A stretch of 64,000 nucleotides of DNA from Hsuehochloa calcarea (lineage: Eukaryota; Streptophyta; Magnoliopsida; Poales; Poaceae). The DNA lies in assembly GCA_036346395.1 (NCBI GenBank), contig CM070599.1, positions 35,021,232 through 35,085,231 of the forward strand, in the 5' to 3' direction. This document shows, one piece after another, positions 13,001 to 25,554 of the stretch (its first letter is position 1; each line of letters starts with the position of its first letter). Under the pieces are notes generated by a model. It worked only from the letters and a program-made list of their open reading frames with translations, did not search any database and was not told the DNA's origin. The position numbers and the translations under genes were made by a program.

Positions 13001-13934
13001 AAACCAATCCATATTAGGACATATATGAACGGTACATGCGGAATCAAGAATACATTCATCATTGGTCTTGCACATCCAGAAAAGACAACAATAACTTCTC
13101 CATCAGAACTATCAGCAACAGTGAGAGAGGCTTTACCTTCATCATCTGGTTTACCTTTTAACCTATAATAGTCAGTTTTCTTTTCTTTATTATGCAGCTT
13201 CCAGCATTTAGAGATGATGTGTCCACTTTTCTTGCAATATTTGCCTCTGGATTTCAACCGATCCTTGTAGCCATTCAAACTTTTGCCTCAAGATCCATTG
13301 TTTGAGTTTTTCTCCTTTTGCCTACCATGAACAAACAAGTATTCTCCTTACGAACTTGAATTTTCAGAAGGTACCATCTGTTTCATCTTCTTCTTAGCAT
13401 GAAAAACTTCATAAACTTCATTAAGAGTGAGAGTATCACTTCTATATAATATGTTATCTCTAAAATTTAAAAAAGAACTAGGCAAGGAACACAAAAGAAT
13501 AAGAACTAAATCATCATCATCATATTTTACCTCCATCGACTCTAGGTCGGCAACGATATTCTTAAGCACCGAAAGATGATCAAACACGGATCCTACTTCT
13601 TGCAATTTGTGAGAGTACAATTTCTGCTTGAGATGCATCTTGCTGGTGAGATCCTTTGTCATGCAAATTTGTTCCAACTTCAACCATAATGCAGCAGATG
13701 TCTTCTCCTTCAAAACCTCCTACAAAATATTATTTGATAGATGAAGGTGAATCTGAGATAAAGCCTTACAGTTTTTACACTTTTCATGTGTGGTCCATGT
13801 GGTAGGTTGTTTCTCAAATCCTCCCAACGCATTATCCAAATCCATCTGTGCCAGCACAGCCCTCATCTTGACTTGCCACAGCAAAAATCTTGTGTCTCGA
13901 CCAGGAATGAAAGATCATACTTCAAAGTCGCCAT
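10061..13934 (-). pseudogene. Degenerate copia gag-pol polyprotein
   Basis: Gag begins at the ATG at 13934 (MATLKYDL), frameshifted early. The gag core is at 13713-13348 (ALWLKLEQICMTKDL). A zinc knuckle near 13240-13200 (YCKKSGHIISKC) has lost its first cysteine. Protease carries the ILDSACTVHICP active-site motif near 13055. Integrase pieces are at 12542-12312 (CTDNGMNF) and 12242-12021. RT spans 11926-10600, with PGGFV and the catalytic YVDD at about 11000. RNaseH spans 10570-10061 and ends in the usual ADTMTK motif. At least six frame breaks or stops separate the pieces. Order and motifs are standard for copia; the product cannot be made intact. Confidence 0.88.
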
Positions 13935-14408
13935 GTGGAATAAATCCTGAAAATACTGGTATTGATCTGTGTAAACCTAGCAAAAATCACGACTTGTTTG
14001 GTACACCTTCTGTGTATGCTAATCAAAGATCTTCGAATCTCCTGGTACGCTTCTCGTGTGTACATAATAATTTTCTCCAGAAATCTACAAACCGGCAACA
14101 CTTCTCGTTCTGGTCCTTCTCGAGCTTCATGCCGCTTTTATTTTTTTCTTCTCTGCTTTCTTCGTTTGTAGCGATGGTCTCACTGTTGGCAATTAATAAA
14201 GGCAAAAAGGTTGGTGACGCATGGACTGAGGACTTCAGGCTCCGCGAGCAACAATTTGCGCCGCTTGGACCGAGGCGACGAAGGACAACGGTTGGGTGAG
14301 GCGACAAAGGACGACGACTTCAGGCTTCGTGAGTGGACGATTTGTCTCTGGATTGGAATCGATCTGGCGTGGAGTACTCGATCAGATCTATAATGCTCTG
14401 ATACGACT

Positions 14409-14683
14409 TGTTAGAAAAAAATACAGAGAAAAAAGATTCGAATTTTTACGTGGAAAACCTTTGAGGGAAAAACCACATGCCAACCGGCAATGATCACTAT
14501 ATGAGGAGTGTTTACAAAACGCATATGAATTACAATGAGACGTCAACTCACCCCGTGTGGCTTACAAGATGTATATAAGGGGGGTGGTAAAAAAAGACTT
14601 GGAGTCTAAGTAAGAAACTAATATGCTAATATGACATATTCTAAATTTTTTCATATTAGAAATTTGGATCACATATATCAACA
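14409..14683 (-). repeat. 5' LTR of the copia element
   Basis: 275 bp, TG...CA ends. A TATA-like TGTATATAAGG (plus-strand text) occurs at about 14569. The primer-binding site lies immediately to its left. Confidence 0.9.
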
Positions 14684-14719
14684 CCAACTGAACAACCTCA
14701 AAGCAGGAATATCACAAAA

Positions 14720-15690
14720 CCTGAAAACATATATATCCTAGCTAAACAACCTGAAAGTGCTTATAGACAGGTAAAGATATATATCCCAGTAAATGAATGT
14801 GTTTCATTGCCTTATATTGAATCCTACAAAATAGTTCTCAAACTTTTGAGCACCAGCCAGTACTCAACTGTTTAAACTACAACTACTATTACTACTTCAA
14901 AAATAACACCATGAAACAAAGATATATTTATATTAGCTCAAATTGGTAGTGACGGTTTAAATTGTCTACACAAATTACAACCATGTAAACACCAGCAACA
15001 CAGGGGGGCACTAGGGAGCCGCTGAGCCCATAACTTTAGAAGTCAAAACATAGGGACCCGCTCAAGGTGTTATCCCATCCTTGATGATGATGACAACACA
15101 CATCCACACCAGTACATACTTCAAACTGGGTGCTACAGTGGTCAACAATAGTACTTTTCGTTATCCTAACTTAGTTTAACTGGGATCAACCAACCGAAAA
15201 ACAAGAATTAATACATGTCATTTCTCTTGTCTGACCAGCCGTCAAAGAAAAAAGTTGAAAGCAAAGAAATATGATCTAACCATGAACACCACCGTTATGT
15301 TATGAGCAATAATGTATGTGCTATGGCCATCTCATTCTCCATGAAGATACAAAATCAAACAATTTCATAGCATAAATTACATGCTATATGCTATTGTAGT
15401 GCACCAATTTTGAAATCACATGAAGATATGAAATCAAACAATCTATATGTTGTTGCTAATGCACAATAAAACACATAATAAGTCAAAAATGCATGAAAGG
15501 GACGCATACCTGGATTACACTAAAAGTCTAAAACATCATAGCTTTGTTTATACGTGCATTTGGTAAGTTCAAACCACTTGAACTCAGCATTCATGCAAGT
15601 GCATAGCTTCTCTTTCATAATTCCTAATCGCGGTGCCCACCCACTGAAAGATCACAAGCAGATCTCTTTATTATCAAGTTCCTAGGGAAG
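14720..15690. other. AT-rich non-genic stretch
   Basis: No open frames of note, no terminal repeats, no RNA gene recognised. It may include intron sequence of the unidentified minus-strand exon described at 9318-9679. Confidence 0.3.
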
Positions 15691-15691
15691 A

Positions 15692-15941
15692 TGTAATACC
15701 CTGGCCTGCTCGTAGTGTGGCCCATGTGGCCCATGAGGAGTTGTGTGGTGGGATTAGTCCCATATTGCTTGTCTCAAGTGAGTTGTAGTAGTATATAATG
15801 CCTGTTGGATCCAAACGTAGCACCTCCGGGTTAACCCTTTTACACGAAGCGAGGACGAAAGTGTAAGTGAGGTGCTATGTGTGGGCGGGTCCGCCCCACG
15901 GTGGGCTGGGCATTGAGCCGATTTTGGGTCAGGGTGTTACA
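15692..15941. mobile_element. Solo LTR or TRIM-like element with TSD GAAGA
   Basis: 250 bp beginning TGTAATACCCTGGCC and ending GGGTCAGGGTGTTACA. It is flanked by perfect 5-bp copies of GAAGA (15687-15691, 15942-15946). The ends are themselves imperfect inverted repeats. An AGTATATAATG box at about 15790 could be a TATA element. The size and 5-bp TSD fit a solo LTR or a very small TRIM retroelement. No 5S-like segment typical of Cassandra was seen. Confidence 0.75.
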
Positions 15942-16097
15942 GAAGACCACAACTTCTGTGTGCCAGATTACTACTGCACCAAGATTTACACACAAAAAAA
16001 CCCGATGACAATCAAAATGCTAAGATAAATGATGTCATTTGGAAGTTGTAGTTATTGTAGAACATCACTTGGCTTTGTTATACATAAATTAGTTAAC

Positions 16098-16166
16098 AAC
16101 TCCGTCCATTCAAAAATATATGACATTTCCTTCTTCTCACATCTTTTTGAATAGAGGATGTAAGTA
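16098..16166. mobile_element. Short Stowaway-like MITE remnant
   Basis: CTCCGTCCATTCAAAAA at the left faces TTTTTGAATAGAGGATG at the right. This matches the CTCCNTCCRTTC terminal pattern of Stowaway elements in grasses. At about 70 bp it is internally deleted. Confidence 0.5.
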
Positions 16167-17038
16167 TGTACCAACATAATTTGGCCAGTAAATTCCAAGC
16201 TATCCCTCAATATATGCAATATGGAGCAAAACTCGGTGTTCTTACCATATTTTCTGATCTGAAGCTAGAAGATTCGACGTTCTTCCAGCGTGCATATGAT
16301 GATCCACAAGAAGTATTATTTTAGGTATAATCTTAATAGTGAATAGTAAAACAATGATCATGAAAAAAAATATTACTTCTAGGTTAACACACAAAAAAGG
16401 TCAAGATCTGATAGAAACCTATGAATCATCTAATGGTCTTATTAAAGATTTATTTTTTCAACTGAATAAATATTTAAATTAACTTAACTAACAACATAAG
16501 AGATTGAGAATAGATGTTACTCTTAAACCAAAATGTTGTCAAATAATACGCAAGCTATTGACACCAGAATCAAATGTCCAACAAAAGTAAATATTGAATG
16601 TAAATGTCATCTCTGGTCTGCATTGAGCGCATGTTTGCGTCTACATGCATCGACTTAGTTTTTTTCTTTCACGTGGTCCACAAAAGTGAAGATCGCATTT
16701 CTACTCAGCATGTGTATGTCATTTAACTAACATGAGCTTCCATATGCTGTTCTAACACAAAATATATAATTTATCTTAATAGTCATGTTCAGTACATGAA
16801 AGACTAAACTGTAGCATCAAAAGGGGAAGGTGGTCCAAATATCAGTATCCAGTTAGCGAAGATTGACACTTACATCGATTGAAGGTTTATAAGAACAAAG
16901 AAATGTGATACCTTGTTTAAGTAATCGATCTTACAACCTAGAAAAAAACTTTCTTCACTTTCACAAGTTGATTCATGCATTAAAACTATTAGTGTTCTTA
17001 TTCTAAACACAAAATGTTGATGAAAGAGTACCATAAGA

Positions 17039-17102
17039 AATCAAACAATATGTTTGTCAACAATATTGCCAATCAAACAATATGTTTGTCAACAATATTG
17101 CC
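17039..17102. repeat. Perfect 32-bp tandem duplication
   Basis: Two exact adjacent copies beginning AATCAAACAATATG and ending CAATATTGCC, at 17039-17070 and 17071-17102. Confidence 0.95.
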
Positions 17103-17749
17103 CTGATAATCAATCTGCAACCAGGTGCATTAAGAAACCAATAGGCTCAAACACTCAAAGAACCATAAAATGGATTAATATAAAAGTTTCATCTTTTGCA
17201 TACCTAGCACATCTCAATATTTCCATGAAAAAGAGTTAGCCAGCCTCAATTGCACAATTTACATTTTGCATTCATTGTCTCTGCAATGTATGTGAATTAG
17301 AAGATCATACATGCTATACCTTGTATCAACCATCCATGACATCAGCGATTTTTTAAACACATTCAACCATGGGATGGACACAGTAGTGACACAAGCTAGT
17401 AAAGCATGACCAAATTAGATACCTTGATGTGGTCTCATACCAACCCTACACAAAGATCAGCAAAATAATAGGAGTTTTAGGAACCAAGTTACAGAACAAT
17501 GCCAACCTTCATAGATCTAAATTCTACATCAAGAAGAATAATGAAACAACAATTTAGATACAAAAATTCTATTGGCAGAGCACTAACATACTATGTTTGC
17601 CACATGTCAAAATTCTTGATTATTAGGCTCGTCCATGAATCCCCGGATCGAAGTATCCTCAACATCCTTACCGCCATCCCCGATTAGAAATTTGATGTCA
17701 TCATTGCTACCATCCCTAATATTGGAAAACAACTAACTGATTTGTGTTG

Positions 17750-18300
17750 AATACCAGTAACAAAACAAGGAGGGAAAGTGGATTTATGAAAAGGCATAAA
17801 CAAAAAAGTGGGAAGAGAAGGGGAGGGGAGTATAGTGGAAGTAGCGACGTGCTCAGGCAGAGGTCACCTCATCTGAGCGGCCTCGGTGTTGCACCGTTTC
17901 GGCCTGCACCGCTACTTCATAGAGAAGTAGAGATGTGGGAGCCGCTGCCACCACACCAGCCGTGCTCCGCCATCCTACCCTAACATTTGGCGTGGTAGTA
18001 CTCCGCTGCCCGTCCCGCCCTCACCGGAGGCAGCTAGAAGAAGATCTGCTCCCTTGAGTCCATGCCGCTCAGATCTACGGTGTCCTCTAAACTATGGCCA
18101 AGAGACCTCGTAACCTCACCTCCCGTCGAAATCCCATCCGATTAGCCGTGCCAGAGTGGGCGGAGCTGCCATCGAGAGGACGACGCTAGAGATTGGAGGG
18201 TGTTGTCGTCGAGAGGACAGGGGCAGTGTGGGCACGGCGAGGGCACATGGGCGTATGCTGAGGTGAGATAGAGATGGACGCTGGAGATGTTGGGAAAGCA
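17750..18300 (-). other. GC-rich exon-like island
   Basis: GC content rises sharply against AT-rich flanks, as in grass first exons. The minus strand has a short frame at 18301-18116 (Ser/Pro/Arg-rich) and the plus strand one at 17744-17983. Neither shows a family motif. It may be the 5' end of a decayed minus-strand gene. Confidence 0.2.
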
Positions 18301-19190
18301 CTTTTAATCGGTCATTAACATGGGCTAATTTGGGCAGGGGTTCAACTTTGAATGTGAGTCATCGGGTCTGATCATTTGAGATATGGATGGTCATATGCTC
18401 CGGATCAGTCACCCTTTTTAATGCACATTTTCAAACTAGTGTTTTTATATTATTATAGATGAAGTCAGTTTTGTACCGAAAAGTTTGTCACCGTTAGGCC
18501 ATTGCCACTCGTCTCATAGTGCATGGTGGCTAGAAATAGGTGGCACACAATCAAAAAGACCTGTTGCTTGTGAAATGACTTCCCACGGTCACTTCCCTTA
18601 CCAAGGCAAGATCAACCCATGTTGATGGAGATTCACACATTGCTCGGTGCCGACGATCTCGTTCTCTCGTAAAGCCATGGACATCCAAAGCCCACCACGC
18701 TTCACAGTTGGATGCCTAAGAACAAACTATGGCTCGCTAAGTGACCTACTATGAGCACCTTTCTTACTTGAGGTACATTGAATACTAGTTGATAAAAGTT
18801 ACTTTTCCATAGTGTTTGGTTACCTTACACGCTTAGGATAACCGAAGAGTCACACACCAATAACCGGACACAACAATCTTCGACTTTCGTGGACACGGGA
18901 TTCTTCCGCGTCCAATTACACCTATCTTCAACCATCAAACACACAATCTCCTTCCTTTTTGGTTGAGGACATAAAAAAAAATCCAAAATCTTGGCTCCAT
19001 GAGCTCACTCCACACTGTTCTCCAAATATTGTTCCTGCAGCCGGGAGGAGAACAATGTGGCTCGGTTGGCACTTGCCGAAGCTGCGTTCAGCTAGAAGGA
19101 GAAAGGAAGAATAAGGGCAAAATCGGCTAAAGTGGAATCACAAAAGATCAAAGAAAATTATTTTGGAGTGGTAGTTTTCCTGATTTGATG
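18301..19190. other. Non-genic stretch
   Basis: No coding sequence or element ends identified. The composition resembles LTR sequence but no boundaries were found. Confidence 0.25.
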
Positions 19191-19221
19191 CGCCTAATCC
19201 AATTTAGCCTTTTTCTTTGGA

Positions 19222-19690
19222 CTAAACATCAATGATCGAGTGCTTTGTATTTTGATCTGACGGCCAACGCACGCCGGATCCGACGGTTCCTCGCCCACAG
19301 CAACCCACGGTTTCGTTCCCCACACCCACCCAACCCAATGCTGGTCGCCGGTCCGGCGCGATGCCTCCGGGCCCCGCCCCCCCCCGCCCCCGCCCCGCCG
19401 AGGCCAATGCACCCACTACTAGCAGCGCCGCCAGGGCCAGGCCCGCCACGGTCCACCGATCAGCCTCCACCTCGTCGACTCCGCCGCACGTTGCCACCCT
19501 CCTTTCTTCGTCATGCTCCAACGCTCCAGAGCGGGAATAGGGTGACTCATCGCCGGCCATCTTCGGAAGCTGGAGCGACCTGCTGCAGGTTCACCAATCC
19601 CGCCTCCTCGCTCTCACCTCACCTCGCTAGTCTCTTCTCTCGCCTGCCTTATTTGCAAGTTCCGAGCTTGACTAGCCCTATGTAGTTAGT
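19222..19690 (-). other. CpG-rich island with a possible small membrane-protein ORF
   Basis: A GC-rich block has overlapping open frames on both strands. The minus-strand frame 19560-19222 (112 residues) starts MAGDESPYSRSG. It has an acidic N-terminus and one plausible membrane helix (WTVAGLALAALLVVGALAS), then Gly/Arg-rich sequence. The plus-strand frame 19245-19685 is Pro/Arg-rich and looks like a shadow. A 5' untranslated/promoter island without protein is an equally good explanation. Confidence 0.25.
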
Positions 19691-20325
19691 CCACCGCATT
19701 CTGGTATGCCACTCGGTGATTTCTTTGCCTAACATTGTTGGCCTAGATTAACTCTTTGATTATAACGACGCCGATTAAGGTTACTTCACGGATCTGTGAG
19801 GTATCTGGGAGGTTAGAGCACTGGGGAATATTTATGTTCACGCGGGAGATTTCTGCAAATTTTGTATATTAATGTAGGTACTACTAGTATCTTGCTATGG
19901 ATCCCTTATAGCGATCACTTGAAACTATGCGGCTGGTATGCCATCGTTAGATACTCTTTTGATATGTCGCTGGAGGAAACCAAACATTTTTTTCAGTGAA
20001 TTTTAGTACCGAGCTTAACATGAATAGTTGTGGAGTTTTTTTAGAAAAAAAGAAACGAGAAATGGTTGTGAAAGTGGGCAAGAAATAAGTTTTTGGTGGC
20101 CATTATGTTAAGATTGAACAAACTTACTATTCAAATTTAGAGGAACCACAAAAGCTGAAGGAAATATAAGGACCAGTAGAGTTCTTGGATTACCAGCTTG
20201 AATTGCTTACCTCAATTCCTGGCCATGCACTTTTTTTTTGCCTCTGAAGATAACTGATATATGATTTGACAATTTTATAGTGAACCTTAATACTGCAAGA
20301 AAGTTAACAATTCATACAACTGATT

Positions 20326-20411
20326 ACTTAGCTATTACACGCAACTGGGTAACTTAGCTGTTACAACACAACTGGGTGACTTAGCTATTACAATGCAACT
20401 GGGTAACTTAG
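20326..20411. repeat. Three-copy 26-27 bp tandem repeat
   Basis: Units of the form ACTTAGCTATTACA..GCAACTGGGT occur three times plus a partial fourth, with a few substitutions between units. Confidence 0.85.
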
Positions 20412-20542
20412 TGTTTTCTATCCGCTTATTCTTCCTTTTAGGACATTACAATGCAGACTTTGCTCAATAAGGCTAGCGAACCAACAAGCATATCTGACAC
20501 TCCTTAACACTGAAACTTTAACTTTGCATCGTTGTTGAATAA

Positions 20543-23500
20543 TGTAACACCCCAAAAGTTAAATCCGAAAACTCCAGGTTTAAAAATACAGGATTTCTAA
20601 AACTTTTTGCATGCTATCGATTGATGGCTTCTATAAGACCTTTTGAGTCGTTTTATTGCGGTTGTCCAAAAGTAGGTTATCAGAACGGAAGTGTAATTGA
20701 AGAACGTCACCTTCAAAAGCACTTCCGAAAATCGAAAATCCTAAAGTGGAAGTTCAAATTCAAATTTAAGTTTCACATGCAAGCAAATCTCCTAAAAATC
20801 TCAAAAGTAAAAAATTTGGAGTTGGGCCATAGCCAAAAAGTCAGCCCATCACCTTTTTATTTTTTATTTTCTCTTTTCTTTTCTTTGCTTTTCCTTCCTT
20901 GTTTTTCATGTTTCTCTCTCAACCGGGCCGGCCTGGCCTTGTCTTGGCCCATCTCGCCCTGAGCACCCCCGGCCCAGCTTCACTCTCCTCTCCCCCTTTC
21001 TCTCGAACAACAGCTGCCCCCCACCCTACCTTTCGTCCTCCCCCCTCCCACCACCGCATCTGCCCCGCCCTAGCACCATGACACAAGGACTGTCGTCCTG
21101 CCGCTATGTGCTGCGTCACGCCCATCACCGTGCCGTCACAGCAAGTTGGCTATTGAAAGCATCTAGGCCCCTAAAAATGATTTAGGTAATTAATGACAAT
21201 AATGTGTTAAGGAACTAACGTGTGTGCTAAGATGTTTTAAATGTTTAGTCCCAGATTATGGATGACAACATGGAAATGACAATGCAAAGACGATAAAAGA
21301 TTGATATAGCTGAAAGCAAAGGTATTTTGTAGCCTAAGGACCGTTTTATAATTTTTACCGGTCTCAGTGTTTGGCGGAAAGTCCGGATTTATAGGCTAGA
21401 CGCCGTACTATAAAGAGGGATCATGGCTAGTAGCTTGAAAACTTATGATGTGCCACATTGATCAACTAAGAGTTATGCATTACATTTAGAACAACATCTG
21501 AAAAGCATTTAGAACAACATCTGAAAAATATCAGTAAAAGCGGTATGACTGCACCTGAGGAGCGGTAGTACCTCAATGCGGTAGGACCGATTTCTTATTG
21601 GCGGTACGTTATTTTCAGAGAGGATGTTTTTGGGTGTTTTTACCCTCTCGTGGAAAATGGTAGTTCCGATTGAGCCGAGTGGTACTACCGCCGTGCTGTA
21701 GTGCTGACCCATGTGAGTGTGGTAGTATTGCACCAGACCGTAACGACTAGTTCATAAGCATTAAATGAACACCATATTACCGTTGAACCCTAGGTGCAGT
21801 AGTACCACACCTACTGATGAATTTTTGGGGATCTTGCCCTAAATGGTCGAATTTGTTGTTGGGGGCTATAAATACCCCCTCACCAACACCAAACTCTTTA
21901 ATCTTGACCTCATTGAATACCTTAGAGCCATTGGTGCATTATCTACTACTCATTTGCTCATATTTCATATTTTGAGGTAGTTGAGAGCATTGAAGTGCAT
22001 TTGCATCATTTATTGATCTCTTTGTCACTTGATAACATTTAAGTAAGGGTTGTGATGTATTACTCTTGGTATTTGCCAACACCTAAACGGCTTGGTGGAA
22101 GATTGTGCGGTGATCTCTTCAAGAAGGTTGTGAAAAGACCCGACACCATTTGTGAGTGGTTCGGTGCTCGCCATCTCCGGAGTGGAGGAAGAGCAACCCT
22201 AGTGGAATTGAGGTTCATTAGGCTCAACTCGTGGAGCCGGTCCAATTAGTTTGGGTTTACCTCAATGTGGACTAGTGAAGACCGGCAAATCTTCGATACC
22301 ACGGGAAAACATCGATTGTCTTCATAGCGGTTTTCTCTCTCGTCTTTACTATTTTCGTATTTACATTTCTAACTACTTATTTGTGTAGAATTGTTTAGCT
22401 AAAATTGTATTTAGTATTGACATAGCCTTGGTGTATCTTAGTGAAAACTTAGAATTTGCCTCTTAACTTGTGCTAGAATTTCATTATAGCTTATTATTGC
22501 TCTAAGTGTAAAAATTAAGGATTATTTTTTAGAAACTTCCTATTCAACCCTACCCTTTCTAGTCGGTCATCCTTGATCCTACAGCTGCCAACCCATCGCT
22601 CAAAGACCGCTCCGCGTCGCGTCCCAGACATTGCCTCCCACGCTGCTTCACTCACCGTCGTCCCGTCACCCGCCTCACCCAGCATCGGCTCTCCCATCCA
22701 GCCTATATAAAGCCAGCACCGCGCTCGCCTCGCCACCCCCTACCATCCCCTTCCTTTTTCCCCTCTCCACCGAGCCCAAGGCGCCCGAGCGCAGAGAGCC
22801 CCGTTCCGGGCCGCTAGAGCCACCGAAGCCACCCTTACCGCGCCATCGTCTCGGTGAACCCCTCCCCTCGTCGTGTGCATCATCTTGTCTTCCAGGGCAC
22901 GAAGCTTCAATCCCCTCACCCAATTTCTCCCTTCGTCCACTGGTGCTCACCGGTGACTCCTTCCCCGTTCCCGGTCGACTCAGCCCATTCCACCGCTGCA
23001 CCTCACTCGATAAGCCCTGGCCCGATTCCTCCCCCTTCGACCACCGTCTCCCCTTGCCTAGTTTGCCGCCGCCTTGTGAAGTTCACCGCATCACCTCGGG
23101 TCCGCGACGCTAGGCCTCCACCTGCCGTCTCCGTCGTCATCCTTGGTGCCGGTGAGTTCCTAGCATCTCGTAGATGCTTGTGCGCACGCTCCTTAGCATA
23201 GGACGTCGCCAGTGTGTAGTCGTCACTTGGGCCCGAGCGCCACCGCCGCTAGGGACCACTGTGGCCTTGACGCCGGCACCAGTGGGGTCACCCGCCCCAT
23301 GGGGTCCCATTTTGGGTGATCCAAGGCACCCCCATAGCCCCGCTCACCGGCGGCAAGTGTGGTCGTGAGCTCCCCTGCTCCGGTTCAAATAAGGAAGATG
23401 CATTGTAGCAGAACCATTAGGGACCGAGTTCGTACAACCCCACCTGTAAGCGACTAGCCGATTCTAGTTAGAAAACAAATCAAATTAAAAATTAAAACCC

Positions 23501-25121
23501 GAGGGCCACACCAGTCGGTCACGGTAAAATTTTCCAAATAAGAAATAAATCAAAAGAAAAATACAAGTCGGCGGGCCCCACCTGTTAGTGAGAGGATTCT
23601 CTCACCCCTGATAATTTCAGGGATTTAATTGGATTTAAAACTTCGGAGAGCTCATTTTGTCTCGTTTTAAATCCAAATTGAAGAATTCTTGTTTCTAAAT
23701 TCATCTAAATTCAAACCCTACCCAATCAACCAGAAAATATCCCTTTTGGAGTTCATTTGAATTTTTTGAAAGCAATTTGAATTCTTTCGTGCTTATTCGA
23801 ACTTGGTCATTTTCGCATATATAGATAACGAGGCTCTCAAGGAACACCAGACCGAGCAAGACCAAGATCCTCAAGACCTCGAGCAAGGCGAGCCAACACT
23901 TTGACCATTTTGTACCTACTTGTTGAAATGCAATTATATTGTTTTCAATTATGAAATTGCATCACTATGCTTTATACAACTATATCGACTTGAGCACATA
24001 GTTAATACCTTAACATTAATCGTGTACAAACTTCCAATCCTTGAACTTGGACACTATTCTTTGTCACCCTAGGACTAATGGTATACATACTAGCTACTAG
24101 GTCCATACCTAAGAGTCATGCTTAGCCTTGCTTAGGTACATCGACATGCGGGCAATAAATTACCCCGACATCATTCAAAGCTTAAAACTGGATTTGGTTA
24201 GTCGAGGTTGGAGCCTGGCTGGTATGTTGAACTAGAAAAGTAATTTAAAACAAAAGGGAAAATCAAAAAGAGATTCCGACTTAGGCGGCTGGAAAACGTG
24301 GCAGGTGCTGGTAGAGAGCACGACAGAGTGGTATGGGGAAGTACCGCCCGAGTCAACAAAGGACCGAGTTCTATAATGGGTACAACCTGGTTAACTAATT
24401 TGTTCACCTCAGCGTGGCTTCGCCATTAGTGGGTGTGTGGTGTGGATAAGGGTAAGGGAGCCACCGAACCACACGGCGCAAGAGGGGGCCTCCTAGGGGC
24501 GTGGCCTAGGGAGGTGGAAACCTTAGCGGGTGAGGTTGTGTTGAGGTGGGGTATTGTAAAGGTCTTGTGATAATCATCTTAGTCGCACGCCTATGGAATT
24601 ATGTCAAGACGAACATTATAAGTTGATTGCGTCTTGTGGGTAAAGTGTGCGAACTCTGCAGAGTGTGAAAAAAATATCTAGATAGTTGTGCTCACGGTCA
24701 TAGACAGTGCTGACAACTTACTTGAAATAGTTTTTATTTTTATAAAATAATTTGTGGGTGGAATGGAAAGATGGATTGGAGCCTAGGCAATTGAGATGGC
24801 CTGGTTGAGAATCAGTGAGAAGTACGGGATGTGACCCGAAAAAAAACATGAGCATTGGGTAGATAGAGCCACTCAATGGTATAGGAGGTTGGAGCCTCCA
24901 CTAATAGTTTAAAACAAAAACTCACTTTCATTAAAACCTGTGTTCGTAAAAATGTTAGGTCTTAAGAATTACTTACTAATTATTCTAATTCAAACTCAGT
25001 TTTGTGCAAATAAAAGAACTATGAACCTTCCTTTGATTGGCTCTGCATATATAATAACTGCATTTCGTGTGTTGGCTCGTAGAGTACGGTTATGTACTCA
25101 TGCTCGCTTATAATAATAACA
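20543..25121 (+). mobile_element. Long gypsy-like solo LTR, split by another LTR
   Basis: It starts TGTAACACCCC, the typical start of long-LTR grass gypsy families. A TATA box is seen at 22703 (CCTATATAAAG) followed by a GC-rich leader. It ends AATAATAACA at about 25121. Removing the insertion at 21154-22583 leaves about 3.1 kb, a usual length for such LTRs. Sequence on both sides of the insertion joins naturally (Pro/Cys-rich GC block). No matching TSD was found and no internal region is present, so a solo LTR is inferred. The right boundary is the least certain. Confidence 0.5.
21154..22583. mobile_element. Solo LTR nested in the gypsy-like LTR
   Basis: 1430 bp starting TGAAAGCATCTAGGCCCC and ending CTTGATCCTACA. 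The ends are the reverse complement of those of the solo LTR at 44046-45574 (TGTAGGATCAAGG...GGCCTAGATGCTTTCA), so they are the same family. The flanking five bases are GCTAT and GCTGC, a degenerate TSD. Confidence 0.65.
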
Positions 25122-25554
25122 TTCAGAGCCGTTTGATCAAAACCCCTACGCCTACTTCGTGGCATTTGGACCGGATGGTGAAGATGATGGAGAAGTTTAG
25201 GCCGGGACCCCCAGTCGCTTGCCTGTGGGCAGAGTGAATGAATCCACCTTTTTGCCTTTTTACTTCAGCTTGTATCCCTACTTTCTGTCTTAAAGCAATA
25301 TGTGTGATATATTGGCATGTTGGGCCGTTTTTGTAAGACAGTCGGCCGTGCAACCTATTTATGTAATAAAGTACACTATTATTGCGTGAATACGATGTAT
25401 ATGAATGAATCAACGATGTATATATGTATACCATCTACTGGATCTACTGATCCAGGGAATAGTACAAATTTTACACAATAGATCCCGAATTACAATTTTT
25501 GGGTCTGACAAATAACATGCAACATTTAAAGGCATCTGCCAGGATTCAGAAGAA
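25122..25554 (-). other. Downstream/3' untranslated flank of the wax gene
   Basis: Follows the stop codon at 25555 on the minus strand. A 103-residue minus-strand frame here (25123-25434) shows no family motif and is considered chance. Confidence 0.35.

Larger units (their letters stand above)
9680..14683 (-). mobile_element. Ty1/copia LTR retrotransposon, nearly full length
   Basis: Element of 5004 bp with LTRs at 9680-9952 and 14409-14683, both starting TGTTAG and ending AACA. It is flanked by a perfect 5-bp TSD, CCAAC at 9675-9679 and 14684-14688. On the minus strand the primer-binding site next to the 14409 LTR reads TCGTATCAGAGC, one base off the usual initiator-tRNA-Met match (TGGTATCAGAGC). 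A polypurine tract (AAGGTGGAGAT) abuts the 9952 end. Gene order gag, protease, integrase, RT, RNaseH marks it as copia. Many stops and frameshifts mean it is not autonomous now. Confidence 0.93.
15942..17738. other. AT-rich non-genic stretch
   Basis: Apart from the MITE-like element at 16098-16166 and the 32-bp duplication at 17039-17102, nothing recognisable is present. Confidence 0.3.

Noticed and set aside
20543..25121. Plus-strand Pro-rich frames (22631-23368) considered as genes
   Set aside because: They lie in the leader part of a gypsy-like LTR after a TATA box and show no protein family motif.
25123..25434. 103-residue minus-strand frame downstream of the wax gene
   Set aside because: Low-complexity, no motif, lies after the conserved stop codon; treated as 3' flank.
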